In this document: in pieces, positions 34,745-44,635 of the stretch | How the letters are laid out: each line of letters begins with the position of its first letter | Numbering within the stretch: the first letter of the stretch is position 1 | From: Streptomyces sp. NBC_00513 | Lineage (GTDB): Bacteria > Actinomycetota > Actinomycetes > Streptomycetales > Streptomycetaceae | NCBI RefSeq assembly: GCF_041431415.1 | Contig: NZ_CP107845.1 | Coordinates: 5,146,001-5,210,000 of the forward strand | Direction: 5' to 3' | Length of the DNA: 64,000 nt | Position numbers and translations under genes: made by a program | Notes under the pieces: generated by a model | Seen by the model: only the letters and a program-made list of their open reading frames with translations | Database searches by the model: none | What the model was told of the DNA's origin: nothing

Positions 34745-36007
34745 ATGAGGCGAGCGATCACGAGCGATGTCGTGCCCGCGCAACGGTCGACCCGCGCCCT
34801 CCCCGCAGGTCACGCGCACCACGCGCCCTGGCCCTACGCCCGGCTCGACGTGCCCGCCCTGCGTGCGGCGGGCCACCGACCGCACCCGATCCGCCAGTTC
34901 GTGCTCAAGACGCACAGCCGCTGCAACCTCGCCTGCACCTACTGCTACGTCTACGAGATGGCCGATCAGAGCTGGCGCGGCCGCCCCCCGCTGATGACGC
35001 CCGCGACCGCCCGCCACGCCGCCGAACGGATCGCCGAGCACGCCGCAGCCCACGACCTGACCCGCGTCGACCTCGTCCTGCACGGCGGCGAACCGCTGCT
35101 CGGAGCGCCCGACGAACTGGCCGCCCCCGTCGAGGCCGTCCGGGCCGCCACCGGCCCCCGCGTACGGGTCACCGCGACCGTGCAGACCAACGGCACCCTG
35201 CTCACCCGCGGCCGGCTCGCCGCGCTCGCCGCCGCCGGCATCCGCGTCGGCGTCAGCCTCGACGGCGGACTGCCCGCGCACAACGCCCGCCGGGTGGACC
35301 ACGCCGGACGGCCCGGCTTCGGGGCCGCCGCCCGGGGGCTGCGGCTGCTCGCCCGGCACCCGGAGAGCTACGCCGGGGTGCTGTGCGTCGTCGACGTCAC
35401 GCAGGACCCGCTGGAGGTGTACTCCTCGCTGCTCGGCTTCGCGCCGCCCACCCTCGGCCTGCTGCTGCCCCTGGCCAACTGGAACGACCCGCCCCCGGGC
35501 AGCGCCCCGCACACCACCCCGTACGCCGACTGGCTGCTCGCCGTCTTCGAGCGCTGGTGGCACGACGGGGCGCGACGGACCCGCATCCGGATCTTCGAGG
35601 AGATCATCGCCCTGCTCCTCGGCCTGCCCGAGGCCACCGAGACCCTCGGGCTGGCCCCCGCGACCACCGCCGTGATCGAGACGGACGGCGCCATCGAACA
35701 GGCCGACTCGCTGAAGTCGGCCTACGAGGGCGCCGCCGCCACCGGACTCCACGTCGAACACCACAGCTTCGACGAACTCCTCGACCATCCCGGGTTCGCC
35801 GCCCGCCAGCTCGGACGGGACGCGCTCGCGCCGGGCTGCCGCGCCTGCGAACTCGTCGAGGTGTGCGGAGGCGGCCACTACCCGCACCGCTACCGGGCGG
35901 GCGAGGGCTTCCGCCGGCCGTCCGTCTACTGCGCGGACCTCCAGGTCCTCATCCGGCACATCGCCCGGGCGCTGCACACCGCCACCGCGGGACGGGCCGC
36001 CTCATGA
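34745..36007 (+). CDS. fxsB: radical SAM/SPASM peptide maturase FxsB
   Basis: A 420-residue radical SAM enzyme. The cluster motif CNLACTYC (C60, C64, C67) is followed by YVYEMAD; the SAM-binding GGEPLL motif is LVLHGGEPLLGAP. The C-terminal SPASM-type region has CRACELVEVCGGGHYPHRY and a final YCADLQ. It is expected to install a crosslink in the FxsA core. Start at ATG 34745; its stop overlaps the next ATG (ATGA). It is the stand-alone form, without the fused HExxH-like domain seen in FxsBH proteins; that activity is encoded separately by the next gene. Confidence 0.92.
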   Translation: MRRAITSDVVPAQRSTRALPAGHAHHAPWPYARLDVPALRAAGHRPHPIRQFVLKTHSRCNLACTYCYVYEMADQSWRGRPPLMTPATARHAAERIAEHAAAHDLTRVDLVLHGGEPLLGAPDELAAPVEAVRAATGPRVRVTATVQTNGTLLTRGRLAALAAAGIRVGVSLDGGLPAHNARRVDHAGRPGFGAAARGLRLLARHPESYAGVLCVVDVTQDPLEVYSSLLGFAPPTLGLLLPLANWNDPPPGSAPHTTPYADWLLAVFERWWHDGARRTRIRIFEEIIALLLGLPEATETLGLAPATTAVIETDGAIEQADSLKSAYEGAAATGLHVEHHSFDELLDHPGFAARQLGRDALAPGCRACELVEVCGGGHYPHRYRAGEGFRRPSVYCADLQVLIRHIARALHTATAGRAAS

Positions 36008-37269
36008 GCGAGGACCCCCACCCCCCGGCGGGCGCCGGCCTACCCCCGTTCACCGTCAGCTCCCACACCCTGCGCGCCCTCGCCTCCACCGAACCCTCCG
36101 CCGAGGGAACCCGCCTGGTCCGCGACGTCCGCAGGTCCAAGCGACTGCTCCTGCTGCGCGCCGTCCTCGACGCCGCACCCGGCGCCGAGACCGCCGACCA
36201 CTGGGCGCTGCTGGAGGAGGCCGAGCGGCACGACCCCGACGCGGCACGGGACGTACTGCACTACCCCGCCACCGGGGTCTGGGCCGAGGAAACCCTGCGC
36301 CGGCTCCACGACCCGCACGGGCCCGCGCCCGACCTGGGCCACCTCGGGGCGCTCGCCGCCGCCGCCGCGCTGCGCTCCGGCATCACCTTCAAGACCACCC
36401 TGCGCCCCGTGCACGGCCGGCTCGTCCTGCCCACCCTCGGCCTGCTGCGGCCCGACCGCCCCGGCCCGCTCGCCGTCACCGAACGCTCCTGGGAGACCGC
36501 CGTGGACGCCGTGCCCCTGCACGGGCTGCCCGGCGGCCGGACCGCCCTCGACGACCTCGACCCGTACCGGGCGCCCTCGGGACCCCCGGCCCCCGTGCGG
36601 CCCGCCCGGCGGCTCACCCCCAAGGGGCACAAGCGCTGGGACACCCAGTGGTCCGGCGCGCTCACCCTGCTGCGCCGCTACGACGCCGGCCGCGCCGACG
36701 AGATGGGCCGCCTCCTGCGCTCCGTCGTCCCGCTGGCCGGCGGCTCCCGCTCCAGCGGCGCCACCCTGCCCGCCGCCGCGGGCTCCGTGCTCGCCCGGAC
36801 GCAGGCCCCGCCCGCCCTCGCCGCCACCCTGGTCCACGAGGTCCAGCACGGGAAGCTGACCGCCCTCGCGGACGTCCTGACCCTGCACACCGCCGACCGC
36901 ACCCCCTGCCACTGGGCGCCCTGGCGCAGCGACCCGCGCCCCCTGGACGGGCTGCTGCACGGCGCGTACGCCCACCTGGCCCTGGCCGGCTACTGGCAAC
37001 GCGCCGCCCTGTACGGGGCGCGGGGCGCCTGGGCCCGGCACGCCCGGGTCCGCGCCCAGGTGGCCGCCGTGCTGCCCGCGCTACACGGGCATCCCCGACT
37101 CACGCCCACCGGGCGCGAGTTCACCGACGGCATGGCCGCCGCCGAACGCGCCATGGACGAACTGCCGCCGCCCGGCAACCAGTACGCCACGGCCCGCCGG
37201 GCACTGGAGCGCGAACGCCGCGCCTGGTGCGAGGACCACCCCGAACTCACCGACTTCGCCGAGGGCTGA
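36004..37269 (+). CDS. HExxH-motif peptide-modifying protein
   Basis: A 421-residue protein whose single clear motif is LVHEVQHGK (HExxH, about residues 279-285), the signature of the family named for its RiPP gene neighbourhood and more recently interpreted as alpha-ketoglutarate-dependent peptide beta-hydroxylases. The N-terminal half (residues 1-200) is helical and shows no known enzyme motif. ATG 36004 overlaps the fxsB stop codon, so it is translated with fxsB and probably acts on FxsA. A zinc-protease alternative is less likely because no consensus third ligand is apparent. Confidence 0.8.
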   Translation: MSEDPHPPAGAGLPPFTVSSHTLRALASTEPSAEGTRLVRDVRRSKRLLLLRAVLDAAPGAETADHWALLEEAERHDPDAARDVLHYPATGVWAEETLRRLHDPHGPAPDLGHLGALAAAAALRSGITFKTTLRPVHGRLVLPTLGLLRPDRPGPLAVTERSWETAVDAVPLHGLPGGRTALDDLDPYRAPSGPPAPVRPARRLTPKGHKRWDTQWSGALTLLRRYDAGRADEMGRLLRSVVPLAGGSRSSGATLPAAAGSVLARTQAPPALAATLVHEVQHGKLTALADVLTLHTADRTPCHWAPWRSDPRPLDGLLHGAYAHLALAGYWQRAALYGARGAWARHARVRAQVAAVLPALHGHPRLTPTGREFTDGMAAAERAMDELPPPGNQYATARRALERERRAWCEDHPELTDFAEG

Positions 37270-37332
37270 CGGACCGTCCGCTGCGGTACCTTTCAAACCC
37301 GTCCACCGCCCGGATTCCAGGGAGACGGCCGC

Positions 37333-40300
37333 ATGACGACCGGTATGCGCCACGACCGCGACGGAGCCCCGCAGCCGCAACGCTTCGTCATCAGCTTCGC
37401 GGGGTTCAACCGCCCCTGGGCCGTGTGGATCGCCCACCGCCTGGAGGAGCACGGCCACCGCGTGGCCCTGCAACGCTGGGACCCGCAGACGAGCCCCGGC
37501 CTCACCGAGGCCCTGGAGGACCTGGCCCGCTCCGGCGGCCGGGTCCTGGTCGTCCTCAGCGAGCGCTACTTCTCCGCGGGCACCCACACCGACGAGGAGT
37601 GGAACGCGGCCCTGCGCACCGTCACCGGCGCCCACCCCGACCGGTTCGCGGCCGTCTGCCTCACCGACTCCCCGCTGCCCAGCGCCGTCGCCGCGCTGGA
37701 GAAGACCGACCTGTGGGGCCTGGACGCGTACGAGGCCGAGTACCGCGTCCTGCGCCGACTGGAGCTTCCCACCGACCGGATCGGCACCGAGAGCGGCCGC
37801 CGCGGCCCCCGCTTCCCCAACGACCCCCCGGAGGTCTGGGGCCGCGTCCCGCGCCGCAACCCCCGCTTCACCGGCCGCAACGACGTCATCGGCGCCCTGC
37901 GGGCCGCCCTCACCGAGGCGCCGCCCGGCGCGTCCACCGTCACCCTGCTGGGGCTCTCCGGCGTCGGCAAGACCCAGGTGGCCACCGAGTACGCCTACCG
38001 CTTCGCCTCCGAGTACGACGTGGTGTGGTGGGTCCCCGCCGAGGACCGGCCCACCCTGCGCGAACGCCTCGCCGACCTGGCCCCCGCCCTCGACCTGCCG
38101 CGCGGCGCGGGCAGTTACGGCGAGCAGATCCGGGCCGTGCTGGAGGCGCTGCGGCGCGGCACCCCCTACCACCGCTGGCTGCTGGTCTTCGACGGCTGCG
38201 ACCACCCCGACGACCTCATCGACCTGCTGCCGTCCGGCGCCGGCGACGTCATCATCACCTCCCGCAACCGCGAGTGGGCCGCCCGGCACACCAGCCTCGT
38301 CGAGGTACCGCTCTACGCCCGGCCCGAGTCCGTCACCTTCATCCGCCGGCGGGCCCGCCGGCTCTCCGGGGACGAGGCCGACCAGCTCGCGGAGGCCCTG
38401 GAGGACTACCCGCTGGCCCTCGACCAGACCGCGGGCTGGCTCGCGGACTCACCGCTCGGCGTCGGCGAGTACCTCACCCTGCTCCGGCGCCGACTGGACA
38501 CCCACGAGGCCGTCACCCTCTCCGACGACTACCCGCTGCCCTTCCCCACGGCGCTCGCGATCCTGCTCAACAACGTCCGGGAGAACTTCCCCGACGCCCT
38601 CGCCCTGCTGCGCCTGTTCGTCTTCTTCGCCCCCGGCCGGGTCCCGCTGCGCCTGCTGCGCGAGTTCCCCGCCGCCGACGTCCCCGAACACCTCGCCGGC
38701 CTGATCAACGACCAGATCCGCTGGAACGCCGCCCTCAACAAGCTCGTGCAGTTCTCCGTCGTCCGCCTGGAGTACTCCGACCTGTCCGTCGAGGAGGGCG
38801 GTGGCGGCCTGGAGACCGTCCAACTGCACCGCATGGTCCACAACATCGTCCGCGACGACCTCGGCGAGGAGGAGGCCGAGCAGCTCTCCCGCGCCGTCCG
38901 CCAGGTCCTCGCCGCAGCCGACCCGGGCCGGCCCACCGACTCCCGGCTCTGGCCCCGGTACGCCGAACTCATCCCGCACCTGGAAACCGCCGGCGTCCTG
39001 ACCAGCACGAACCCCCGCATCCAGAACTTCCTGCTGCACTGCCTGCGCTACCTGATCCTCGCCGGGGAGTACCGCACCTGCCTGCGGCTCGCCGAGGAGA
39101 CCGACGGCGCCTGGCGGTCCATGCTCGGCGAGGACCACGACCAGGTCCGCGAACTCAGCTACCACCACGGCGGCGCCCTGCGCATGCTCGGCCACTTCCG
39201 CCGGGCCGAGGTCCTCGCCAAGTCGGTCGCGGACCGGCTCGTCGAGGAACGCGGCGACCGCGACCTGGAGACCCTGCGCGCGACCAGCACGTACGCGGGG
39301 GTACTGCTCGGCACCGCCAAGTTCGAACAGGCCCGCCTGCTGCTGGAACACGCCTTCACCACCTACCGCGAACTGCTCGGCGAGGACGACTCCACCACCC
39401 TCAACGCCCAGAACAACGTCGCCGTCGCCCTGCGCCTCCTCGGCCGCTACCAGGAGGCGTACGACATCGACCTCGACACCCTGCGCCGCCGCGAACGGGT
39501 CCTGCGGGTACGGCACATCGCCACCCTCTCCTCCGGCATCGGCTGCGCCATGGGCCTGCGGCTCATGGGCCGCTACCGCGAGGCGCAGGCCCGCCAGGAA
39601 CAAGGGCTCAAACTCAACGCCCAGGTACTCGGCCCCAACCACCCGCAGACCCTGCGCGCCGAACACAACCTCGGCATGTGCCTGCGCCGCGCCGGCGACA
39701 TCCCCGGCGCCGGCGCCCGCCTGCGGGGCGTCCTGGAACGCTCGACCCGGGTGTTCGGCGCCGAGTTCCCCTGGACCCTGATGGTCGCCTCCGACTACGC
39801 CACCTACCTGCGCGAGTACGGGGACGTCGGCGAGGCCCGCCGGATCTCCGAGGACGTCGTGCGCGGCTACCAGTCCCAACTGGGCCTGGCCCACCCGTAC
39901 AGCATCGGCACCGTCGGCAACCTCGGCCTGGTCCTGCGCGCCCAGGGCGAACGGGAGGAGGCCCTCAACCTCGCCGAACAGGCCCTCGTCGGCATGCGGG
40001 GCGCGCTCGGCGACCGGCACCCCTGGACGCTGGGCTGCGCCCTGAACGCCACCGGACACCGCAACATCACCGGACGGCTGGAGGACGCCGTGGACCTCAG
40101 CCGGGCGACCCTGCGGGCCGCCGGGCAGGTGCTGGGGCCCGACCACCCCATGACCCTGAGCGCCGAGATCGCCCTCGCCGCCGACCTGCGGGCCGTCCGG
40201 GAGGACGTGGAGGCCTCCAAGCACGAGGACGCCGGGCTGCGGGCGCTGATGCGCACGCTCGGGCCGCAGCACGTCCACACCGTCTCCGCACGTCAACAGA

Positions 40301-40335
40301 CCCGCCCCTACTGGGACTTCGAACCCCAGCCGTAG
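37333..40335 (+). CDS. fxsT: TIR-NB-ARC-TPR protein of the FxSxx system
   Basis: A 1000-residue STAND protein. Residues 17-150 form a TIR-like domain (FVISFAGFNRPWAVWIAHRLEE), residues about 180-480 an NB-ARC NTPase with P-loop LLGLSGVGKTQVATEY and Walker B WLLVFDGCDHP, and residues 530-985 at least nine TPR-like repeats (for example LRATSTYAGVLLGTAKFEQA). It ends YWDFEPQP, a C-terminal feature of the FxSxx-system TPR proteins. ATG 37333 is preceded by GGGAG and a 63-base gap, so it may have its own promoter. Such proteins sense a trigger through the TPRs and oligomerise to activate TIR or partner effectors. Confidence 0.88.
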   Translation: MTTGMRHDRDGAPQPQRFVISFAGFNRPWAVWIAHRLEEHGHRVALQRWDPQTSPGLTEALEDLARSGGRVLVVLSERYFSAGTHTDEEWNAALRTVTGAHPDRFAAVCLTDSPLPSAVAALEKTDLWGLDAYEAEYRVLRRLELPTDRIGTESGRRGPRFPNDPPEVWGRVPRRNPRFTGRNDVIGALRAALTEAPPGASTVTLLGLSGVGKTQVATEYAYRFASEYDVVWWVPAEDRPTLRERLADLAPALDLPRGAGSYGEQIRAVLEALRRGTPYHRWLLVFDGCDHPDDLIDLLPSGAGDVIITSRNREWAARHTSLVEVPLYARPESVTFIRRRARRLSGDEADQLAEALEDYPLALDQTAGWLADSPLGVGEYLTLLRRRLDTHEAVTLSDDYPLPFPTALAILLNNVRENFPDALALLRLFVFFAPGRVPLRLLREFPAADVPEHLAGLINDQIRWNAALNKLVQFSVVRLEYSDLSVEEGGGGLETVQLHRMVHNIVRDDLGEEEAEQLSRAVRQVLAAADPGRPTDSRLWPRYAELIPHLETAGVLTSTNPRIQNFLLHCLRYLILAGEYRTCLRLAEETDGAWRSMLGEDHDQVRELSYHHGGALRMLGHFRRAEVLAKSVADRLVEERGDRDLETLRATSTYAGVLLGTAKFEQARLLLEHAFTTYRELLGEDDSTTLNAQNNVAVALRLLGRYQEAYDIDLDTLRRRERVLRVRHIATLSSGIGCAMGLRLMGRYREAQARQEQGLKLNAQVLGPNHPQTLRAEHNLGMCLRRAGDIPGAGARLRGVLERSTRVFGAEFPWTLMVASDYATYLREYGDVGEARRISEDVVRGYQSQLGLAHPYSIGTVGNLGLVLRAQGEREEALNLAEQALVGMRGALGDRHPWTLGCALNATGHRNITGRLEDAVDLSRATLRAAGQVLGPDHPMTLSAEIALAADLRAVREDVEASKHEDAGLRALMRTLGPQHVHTVSARQQTRPYWDFEPQP

Positions 40336-40382
40336 CCCGTGGCCCGCGCGGACCTGGCCCCCGGTCGCGGCCGGAGACGCCG

Positions 40383-40416
40383 GAAGGCCCGGACCCCCTC
40401 GGGGGTCCGGGCCTTC
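40383..40416. terminator. bidirectional terminator between the Fxs island and the 2-oxoglutarate dehydrogenase gene
   Basis: Perfect 15-16-bp stem (arms 40383-40398 and 40401-40416) with a CTCG-type loop between convergent genes. Confidence 0.88.
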
Positions 40417-40438
40417 ACGGTTCGAGCAGGTGTGGCGA

Positions 40439-43400
40439 TCAGGCCTCGAAGACCTCGTTCAGCAGCAGCTGCTGCTCCGCCTGGTGACGCTTCGCGGAAC
40501 CCACCGCCGGGGACGAACCGTGCGGACGCGACACGCGCCGCAGCCGCTCGCCCGCCGGGATGTCCGCGCCGACCGCCAGGTCGAGGTGGTCGATCAGGTT
40601 CAGCGCGATGAACGGCCACGCACCCTGGTTCGCCGGCTCCTCCTGCGCCCAGATGTACTTCGCCGCGTTCGGGAACTTGGCGATCTCCGCCTGGAGCTCC
40701 GCACCCGGAAGCGGGTACAGACGCTCGATCCGCAGGATCGCGGTGTCCGTGACGCCGCGCTTCTCCCGCTCGGCCTCCAGGTCGTAGTAGACCTTGCCGG
40801 CGCAGAAGACGACCTTGCGGATCTCGTTCGGGTCACCCGCTCCGGAGGAGACGCGCGTGTCGCCGATGACCGGACGGAACGAGCCGTTCGTGAACTCCTC
40901 CGCCTTCGACGCCGCCGCCTTCAGACGCAGCATCGACTTCGGGGTGAAGACGATGAGCGGCTTGTGGTGCGGGTTGTGGACCTGCCAGCGCAGCAGGTGG
41001 AAGTAGTTCGACGGCAGGGTCGGCATGGCGACCGTCATGTTGTCCTGCGCGCACATCTGGAGGAAGCGCTCGGGACGCGCGGACGAGTGGTCCGGGCCCT
41101 GGCCCTCGTAGCCGTGCGGCAGCAGCAGCGTGACGCCGGAGGTCTGGCCCCACTTCTGCTCGGCCGAGGAGATGAACTCGTCGACGACGGTCTGCGCGCC
41201 GTTGACGAAGTCACCGAACTGGGCCTCCCAGAGGACCAGCGCGTCCGGACGGGCCAGCGAGTAGCCGTACTCGAAGCCCATGGCCGCGTACTCGGAGAGC
41301 AGCGAGTCGTAGACGTTGTAGCGGGCCTGGTCGTCCGACAGGTACAGCAGCGGGGTGTAGTCCTCGCCGGTCTCCCGGTCGATGAGGACCGCGTGACGCT
41401 GACCGAAGGTGCCGCGGCGGGAGTCCTGACCCGACAGCCGGACCGGGGTGCCCTCCATCAGCAGCGAACCGAAGGCCAGGGTCTCGCCCATGCCCCAGTC
41501 GATCGTGCCCTCGTCGATCATCGCCGCGCGGCGCTGGAGCTGCGGCAGCAGACGCGGGTGCACGGTGACGTTGTCGGGGATGTTGACCTGGGCCTCGGCG
41601 ATCCGCTTCACGACCTCCTGCGAGACCGCGGTGTTCACCGGGACCGGGAAGTTGGCCGTGGGCGCCGGGACCTGCGGGGCGGCCGCGGGCTGCGTGGCGG
41701 CCTCGCGGACCTCCGCGAAGACCTTCTCCAGCTGGCCCTGGAAGTCCTGGAGCGCCTGCTCGGCCTCTTCCAGGGTGATGTCGCCGCGACCGATGAGGGA
41801 CTCGGTGTACAGCTTGCGCACCGAGCGCTTCTTGTCGATCAGGTCGTACATCAGCGGCTGGGTGAACGCCGGGTTGTCGGACTCGTTGTGGCCACGACGG
41901 CGGTAGCAGATGAGGTCGATGACCACGTCCTTGTTGAACGCCTGACGGAACTCGAAGGCGAGCCGCGCGATGCGGACCACGGCCTCCGGGTCGTCGCCGT
42001 TCACGTGGAAGATCGGCGCCTCGATCATGCGGGCCACGTCGGTCGCGTACATCGAGGAACGCGAGGACTCCGGGGCGGCGGTGAAGCCGACCTGGTTGTT
42101 GATGACCACGTGCACGGTGCCGCCGGTGCGGTAGCCGCGCAGCTGCGACATGTTCAGCGTCTCGGCGACCACACCCTGGCCGGCGAAGGCCGCGTCGCCG
42201 TGCAGGGCCAGCGGCAGGACGGTGAAGTCCGTGCCGCCCTTGTTGATGACGTCCTGCTTGGCGCGGGCGACACCCTCCAGGACCGGGTCCACGGCCTCCA
42301 GGTGGGAGGGGTTCGCGACGAGCGAGACCTTGATCTGCTCGCCGTCCAGGCCCGTGAAGGTGCCCTCGGCGCCCAGGTGGTACTTGACGTCGCCGGAGCC
42401 GTGCATCGACTTCGGGTCGAGGTTGCCCTCGAACTCGCGGAAGATCTGCGCGTACGACTTGCCGACGATGTTGGCCAGGACGTTCAGCCGGCCGCGGTGG
42501 GCCATGCCGATGACGACCTCTTCGAGGCGGGCCTCGGCGGCCGAGTCGATGACGGCGTCGAGCAGCGGGATGACGGACTCGCCGCCCTCCAGGGAGAACC
42601 GCTTCTGACCGACGTACTTCGTCTGCAGGAAGGTCTCGAAGGCCTCCGCCGCGTTCAGCCGGCGCAGGATCCTCAGCTGCTCCTCGCGCTCCGGCTTGGA
42701 GTGCGGGCGCTCGATGCGGTCCTGGATCCAGCGGCGCTGCTTCGGGTCCTGGATGTGCATGAACTCGACGCCGGTGGTGCGGCAGTACGAGTCGCGCAGC
42801 ACGCCGAGGATGTCGCGGAGCTTCATCATCGACTTGCCGGAGAAGCCGCCGACCGCGAACTCGCGCTCCAGGTCCCACAGGGTGAGGCCGTGCTCGGTGA
42901 TGTCGAGGTCGGGGTGCTTGCGCTGCTTGTACTCCAGCGGGTCGGTGTCGGCCATGACGTGGCCGCGGACCCGGTAGGAGTGGATCAGCTCGAAGACGCG
43001 GGCGGCCTTCGTGACGTCGTCGTCGTGCGAGGCGTCGATGTCCCGGAGCCAGCGGACCGGCTCGTACGGGATGCGCAGCGCCTCGAAGACGTCGTCGTAG
43101 AAGCCGCTCTCGCCCAGCAGCAGGTTCGCGACGATGCGCAGGAACTCGCCGGAGGCCGCGCCCTGGATGACCCGGTGGTCGTAGGTCGAGGTCAGGGTCA
43201 TGACCTTGGAGATGCCCAGCTTGTTCAGGGTGTCCTGCGAGGTGCCCTGGAACTCGGCGGGGTAGTCCATGGAGCCGACGCCCATGATGACCGACTGTCC
43301 GGGCATCAGGCGGGGCACGGAGTGCACGGTGCCCAGACCGCCGGGGTTGGTCAGCGAGACCGTGACGCCGGTGAAGTCGTCCATCGTCAGCTTGCCGACG

Positions 43401-44377
43401 CGGGCGCGCCGGACGATGTCCTCGTACGCCTGCCAGAACTCGAAGAAGTTGAGGGTCTCGGCCTTCTTGATGCCGGCGACGACGAGCTGACGGTCACCGT
43501 TCGGCTTCACCAGGTCGATCGCGAGACCGAAGTTGATGTGCTCCGGCTTGACCAGGGTCGGCTTGCCGTCCTTCTCCGCGAAGGAGTAGTTCATGGCCGG
43601 CATGGCCTTGATCGCCTGCACCATCGCGTAGCCGATGAGGTGCGTGAAGGAGATCTTCCCGCCCCGGGCGCGCTTGAGGTGGTTGTTGATGACGATGCGG
43701 TTGTCGAACAGCAGCTTCACCGGGACGGCGCGGACGGACGTGGCCGTCGGGACGTCGAGGGAGGCGTTCATGTTCTTGGCCACGGCAGCGGCGGGGCCGC
43801 GGAGCGTCACCAGTTCGGGGCCCGCGGGGGCCTCGGTGGCGGGCGCGGCCTTGGGAGCTGCGGGAGCGGGCGCGGCGGCAGCCGGAGCCTGAGCGGGGGG
43901 CGTGGCCGGTGCGGCGGCCTGGGCCTGGGAGGTGACAGTCACAGCAGGGGCACCAGAGGGGGTGGCAGGAGCAGGGGCAGGAGCTGGCACAGGCGTGGTC
44001 GCGGCCGAGGGCGAGGGCGCGGCGTCAGCCGCTCCCGCGGCACCGGTGCTCGCACCGGCGCTCGCCGCCCCCGTGGCGGCCGCGACGGGGGCCTGCGGGG
44101 CCTGGGCGGCGGGGCTGGCGGCCTGTGCGGAGGCGCCATCCTTCGTCGTCGTGGACTTCTCGGGACCGTCGGCCTTGGCGGGGGCTGCTGCGCCCCCGGG
44201 CTTGTAGTCGGCGAAGAAGTCCCACCAGGCCCGGTCGACCGAGTTCGGGTCCTGGAGGTACTGCTGATAGATCTCGTCGACGAGCCACTCATTGGCACCG
44301 AAGCCTGAGGCAGGGGTCTTCCCGCCCTCTGCTGCTTCGGTCGTGGTGCTCGAGTTACTGGGGGACTGTGGCGACAC
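40439..44377 (-). CDS. kgd: multifunctional 2-oxoglutarate dehydrogenase E1/E2 (KGD/OdhA type)
   Basis: A 1312-residue actinobacterial fusion protein. An N-terminal helix ([16 protein letters not shown]) precedes an Ala/Pro-rich linker (residues 75-180). The E2-type succinyltransferase catalytic domain (about 185-420) has [17 protein letters not shown] and lacks its own lipoyl domain. The E1 thiamine-diphosphate domain follows, with [21 protein letters not shown] and the transketolase-like pyrimidine-binding region; the C-terminus ends [19 protein letters not shown]. It works with other E2p/E3 subunits in the TCA cycle and is expected to be controlled by an OdhI/GarA-type phosphoprotein. GTG 44377 is chosen from family similarity; a GTG at 44404 is possible. 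Confidence 0.95.
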   Translation of the reverse strand: MSPQSPSNSSTTTEAAEGGKTPASGFGANEWLVDEIYQQYLQDPNSVDRAWWDFFADYKPGGAAAPAKADGPEKSTTTKDGASAQAASPAAQAPQAPVAAATGAASAGASTGAAGAADAAPSPSAATTPVPAPAPAPATPSGAPAVTVTSQAQAAAPATPPAQAPAAAAPAPAAPKAAPATEAPAGPELVTLRGPAAAVAKNMNASLDVPTATSVRAVPVKLLFDNRIVINNHLKRARGGKISFTHLIGYAMVQAIKAMPAMNYSFAEKDGKPTLVKPEHINFGLAIDLVKPNGDRQLVVAGIKKAETLNFFEFWQAYEDIVRRARVGKLTMDDFTGVTVSLTNPGGLGTVHSVPRLMPGQSVIMGVGSMDYPAEFQGTSQDTLNKLGISKVMTLTSTYDHRVIQGAASGEFLRIVANLLLGESGFYDDVFEALRIPYEPVRWLRDIDASHDDDVTKAARVFELIHSYRVRGHVMADTDPLEYKQRKHPDLDITEHGLTLWDLEREFAVGGFSGKSMMKLRDILGVLRDSYCRTTGVEFMHIQDPKQRRWIQDRIERPHSKPEREEQLRILRRLNAAEAFETFLQTKYVGQKRFSLEGGESVIPLLDAVIDSAAEARLEEVVIGMAHRGRLNVLANIVGKSYAQIFREFEGNLDPKSMHGSGDVKYHLGAEGTFTGLDGEQIKVSLVANPSHLEAVDPVLEGVARAKQDVINKGGTDFTVLPLALHGDAAFAGQGVVAETLNMSQLRGYRTGGTVHVVINNQVGFTAAPESSRSSMYATDVARMIEAPIFHVNGDDPEAVVRIARLAFEFRQAFNKDVVIDLICYRRRGHNESDNPAFTQPLMYDLIDKKRSVRKLYTESLIGRGDITLEEAEQALQDFQGQLEKVFAEVREAATQPAAAPQVPAPTANFPVPVNTAVSQEVVKRIAEAQVNIPDNVTVHPRLLPQLQRRAAMIDEGTIDWGMGETLAFGSLLMEGTPVRLSGQDSRRGTFGQRHAVLIDRETGEDYTPLLYLSDDQARYNVYDSLLSEYAAMGFEYGYSLARPDALVLWEAQFGDFVNGAQTVVDEFISSAEQKWGQTSGVTLLLPHGYEGQGPDHSSARPERFLQMCAQDNMTVAMPTLPSNYFHLLRWQVHNPHHKPLIVFTPKSMLRLKAAASKAEEFTNGSFRPVIGDTRVSSGAGDPNEIRKVVFCAGKVYYDLEAEREKRGVTDTAILRIERLYPLPGAELQAEIAKFPNAAKYIWAQEEPANQGAWPFIALNLIDHLDLAVGADIPAGERLRRVSRPHGSSPAVGSAKRHQAEQQLLLNEVFEA

Positions 44378-44635
44378 GGCGGCAACCGCCCTCTTCCGCT
44401 TCACAAGGTATGGACAGCGGGAATAAAGGCTACGCCTCCCCGGGCGTCCGATGCAGGCCGGGCGGGACTTACGTCGCGCAGGTCACATCGAAAGGCGGGT
44501 TTCACCGCTTGGAATGGCGGGAAACAAGCGTGGTTCGGGTAGGGGACACCGTGGTTGCGGCCCCCTTGGCTTCGCACCCCTGACGGACCCCGGCGCGTGT
44601 GGCCGAGATCATGTCCTTCCCACTCGAACCCTACG

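Noticed and set aside
31315..34761. 1148-codon minus-strand open frame over the vWA gene and fxsA
   Set aside because: Gly/Pro/Arg-rich low-complexity translation with no recognisable domain, antisense to clear coding sequence.
36648..40487. 1279-codon plus-strand open frame overlapping the HExxH and TIR-NB-ARC genes
   Set aside because: Arg/Pro/Ala/His-rich translation in a shifted frame; the overlapping frames carry the recognisable domains.
40430..44308. 1292-codon plus-strand open frame across the 2-oxoglutarate dehydrogenase gene
   Set aside because: Antisense to a well-defined enzyme and lacks any motif; typical high-GC shadow frame.
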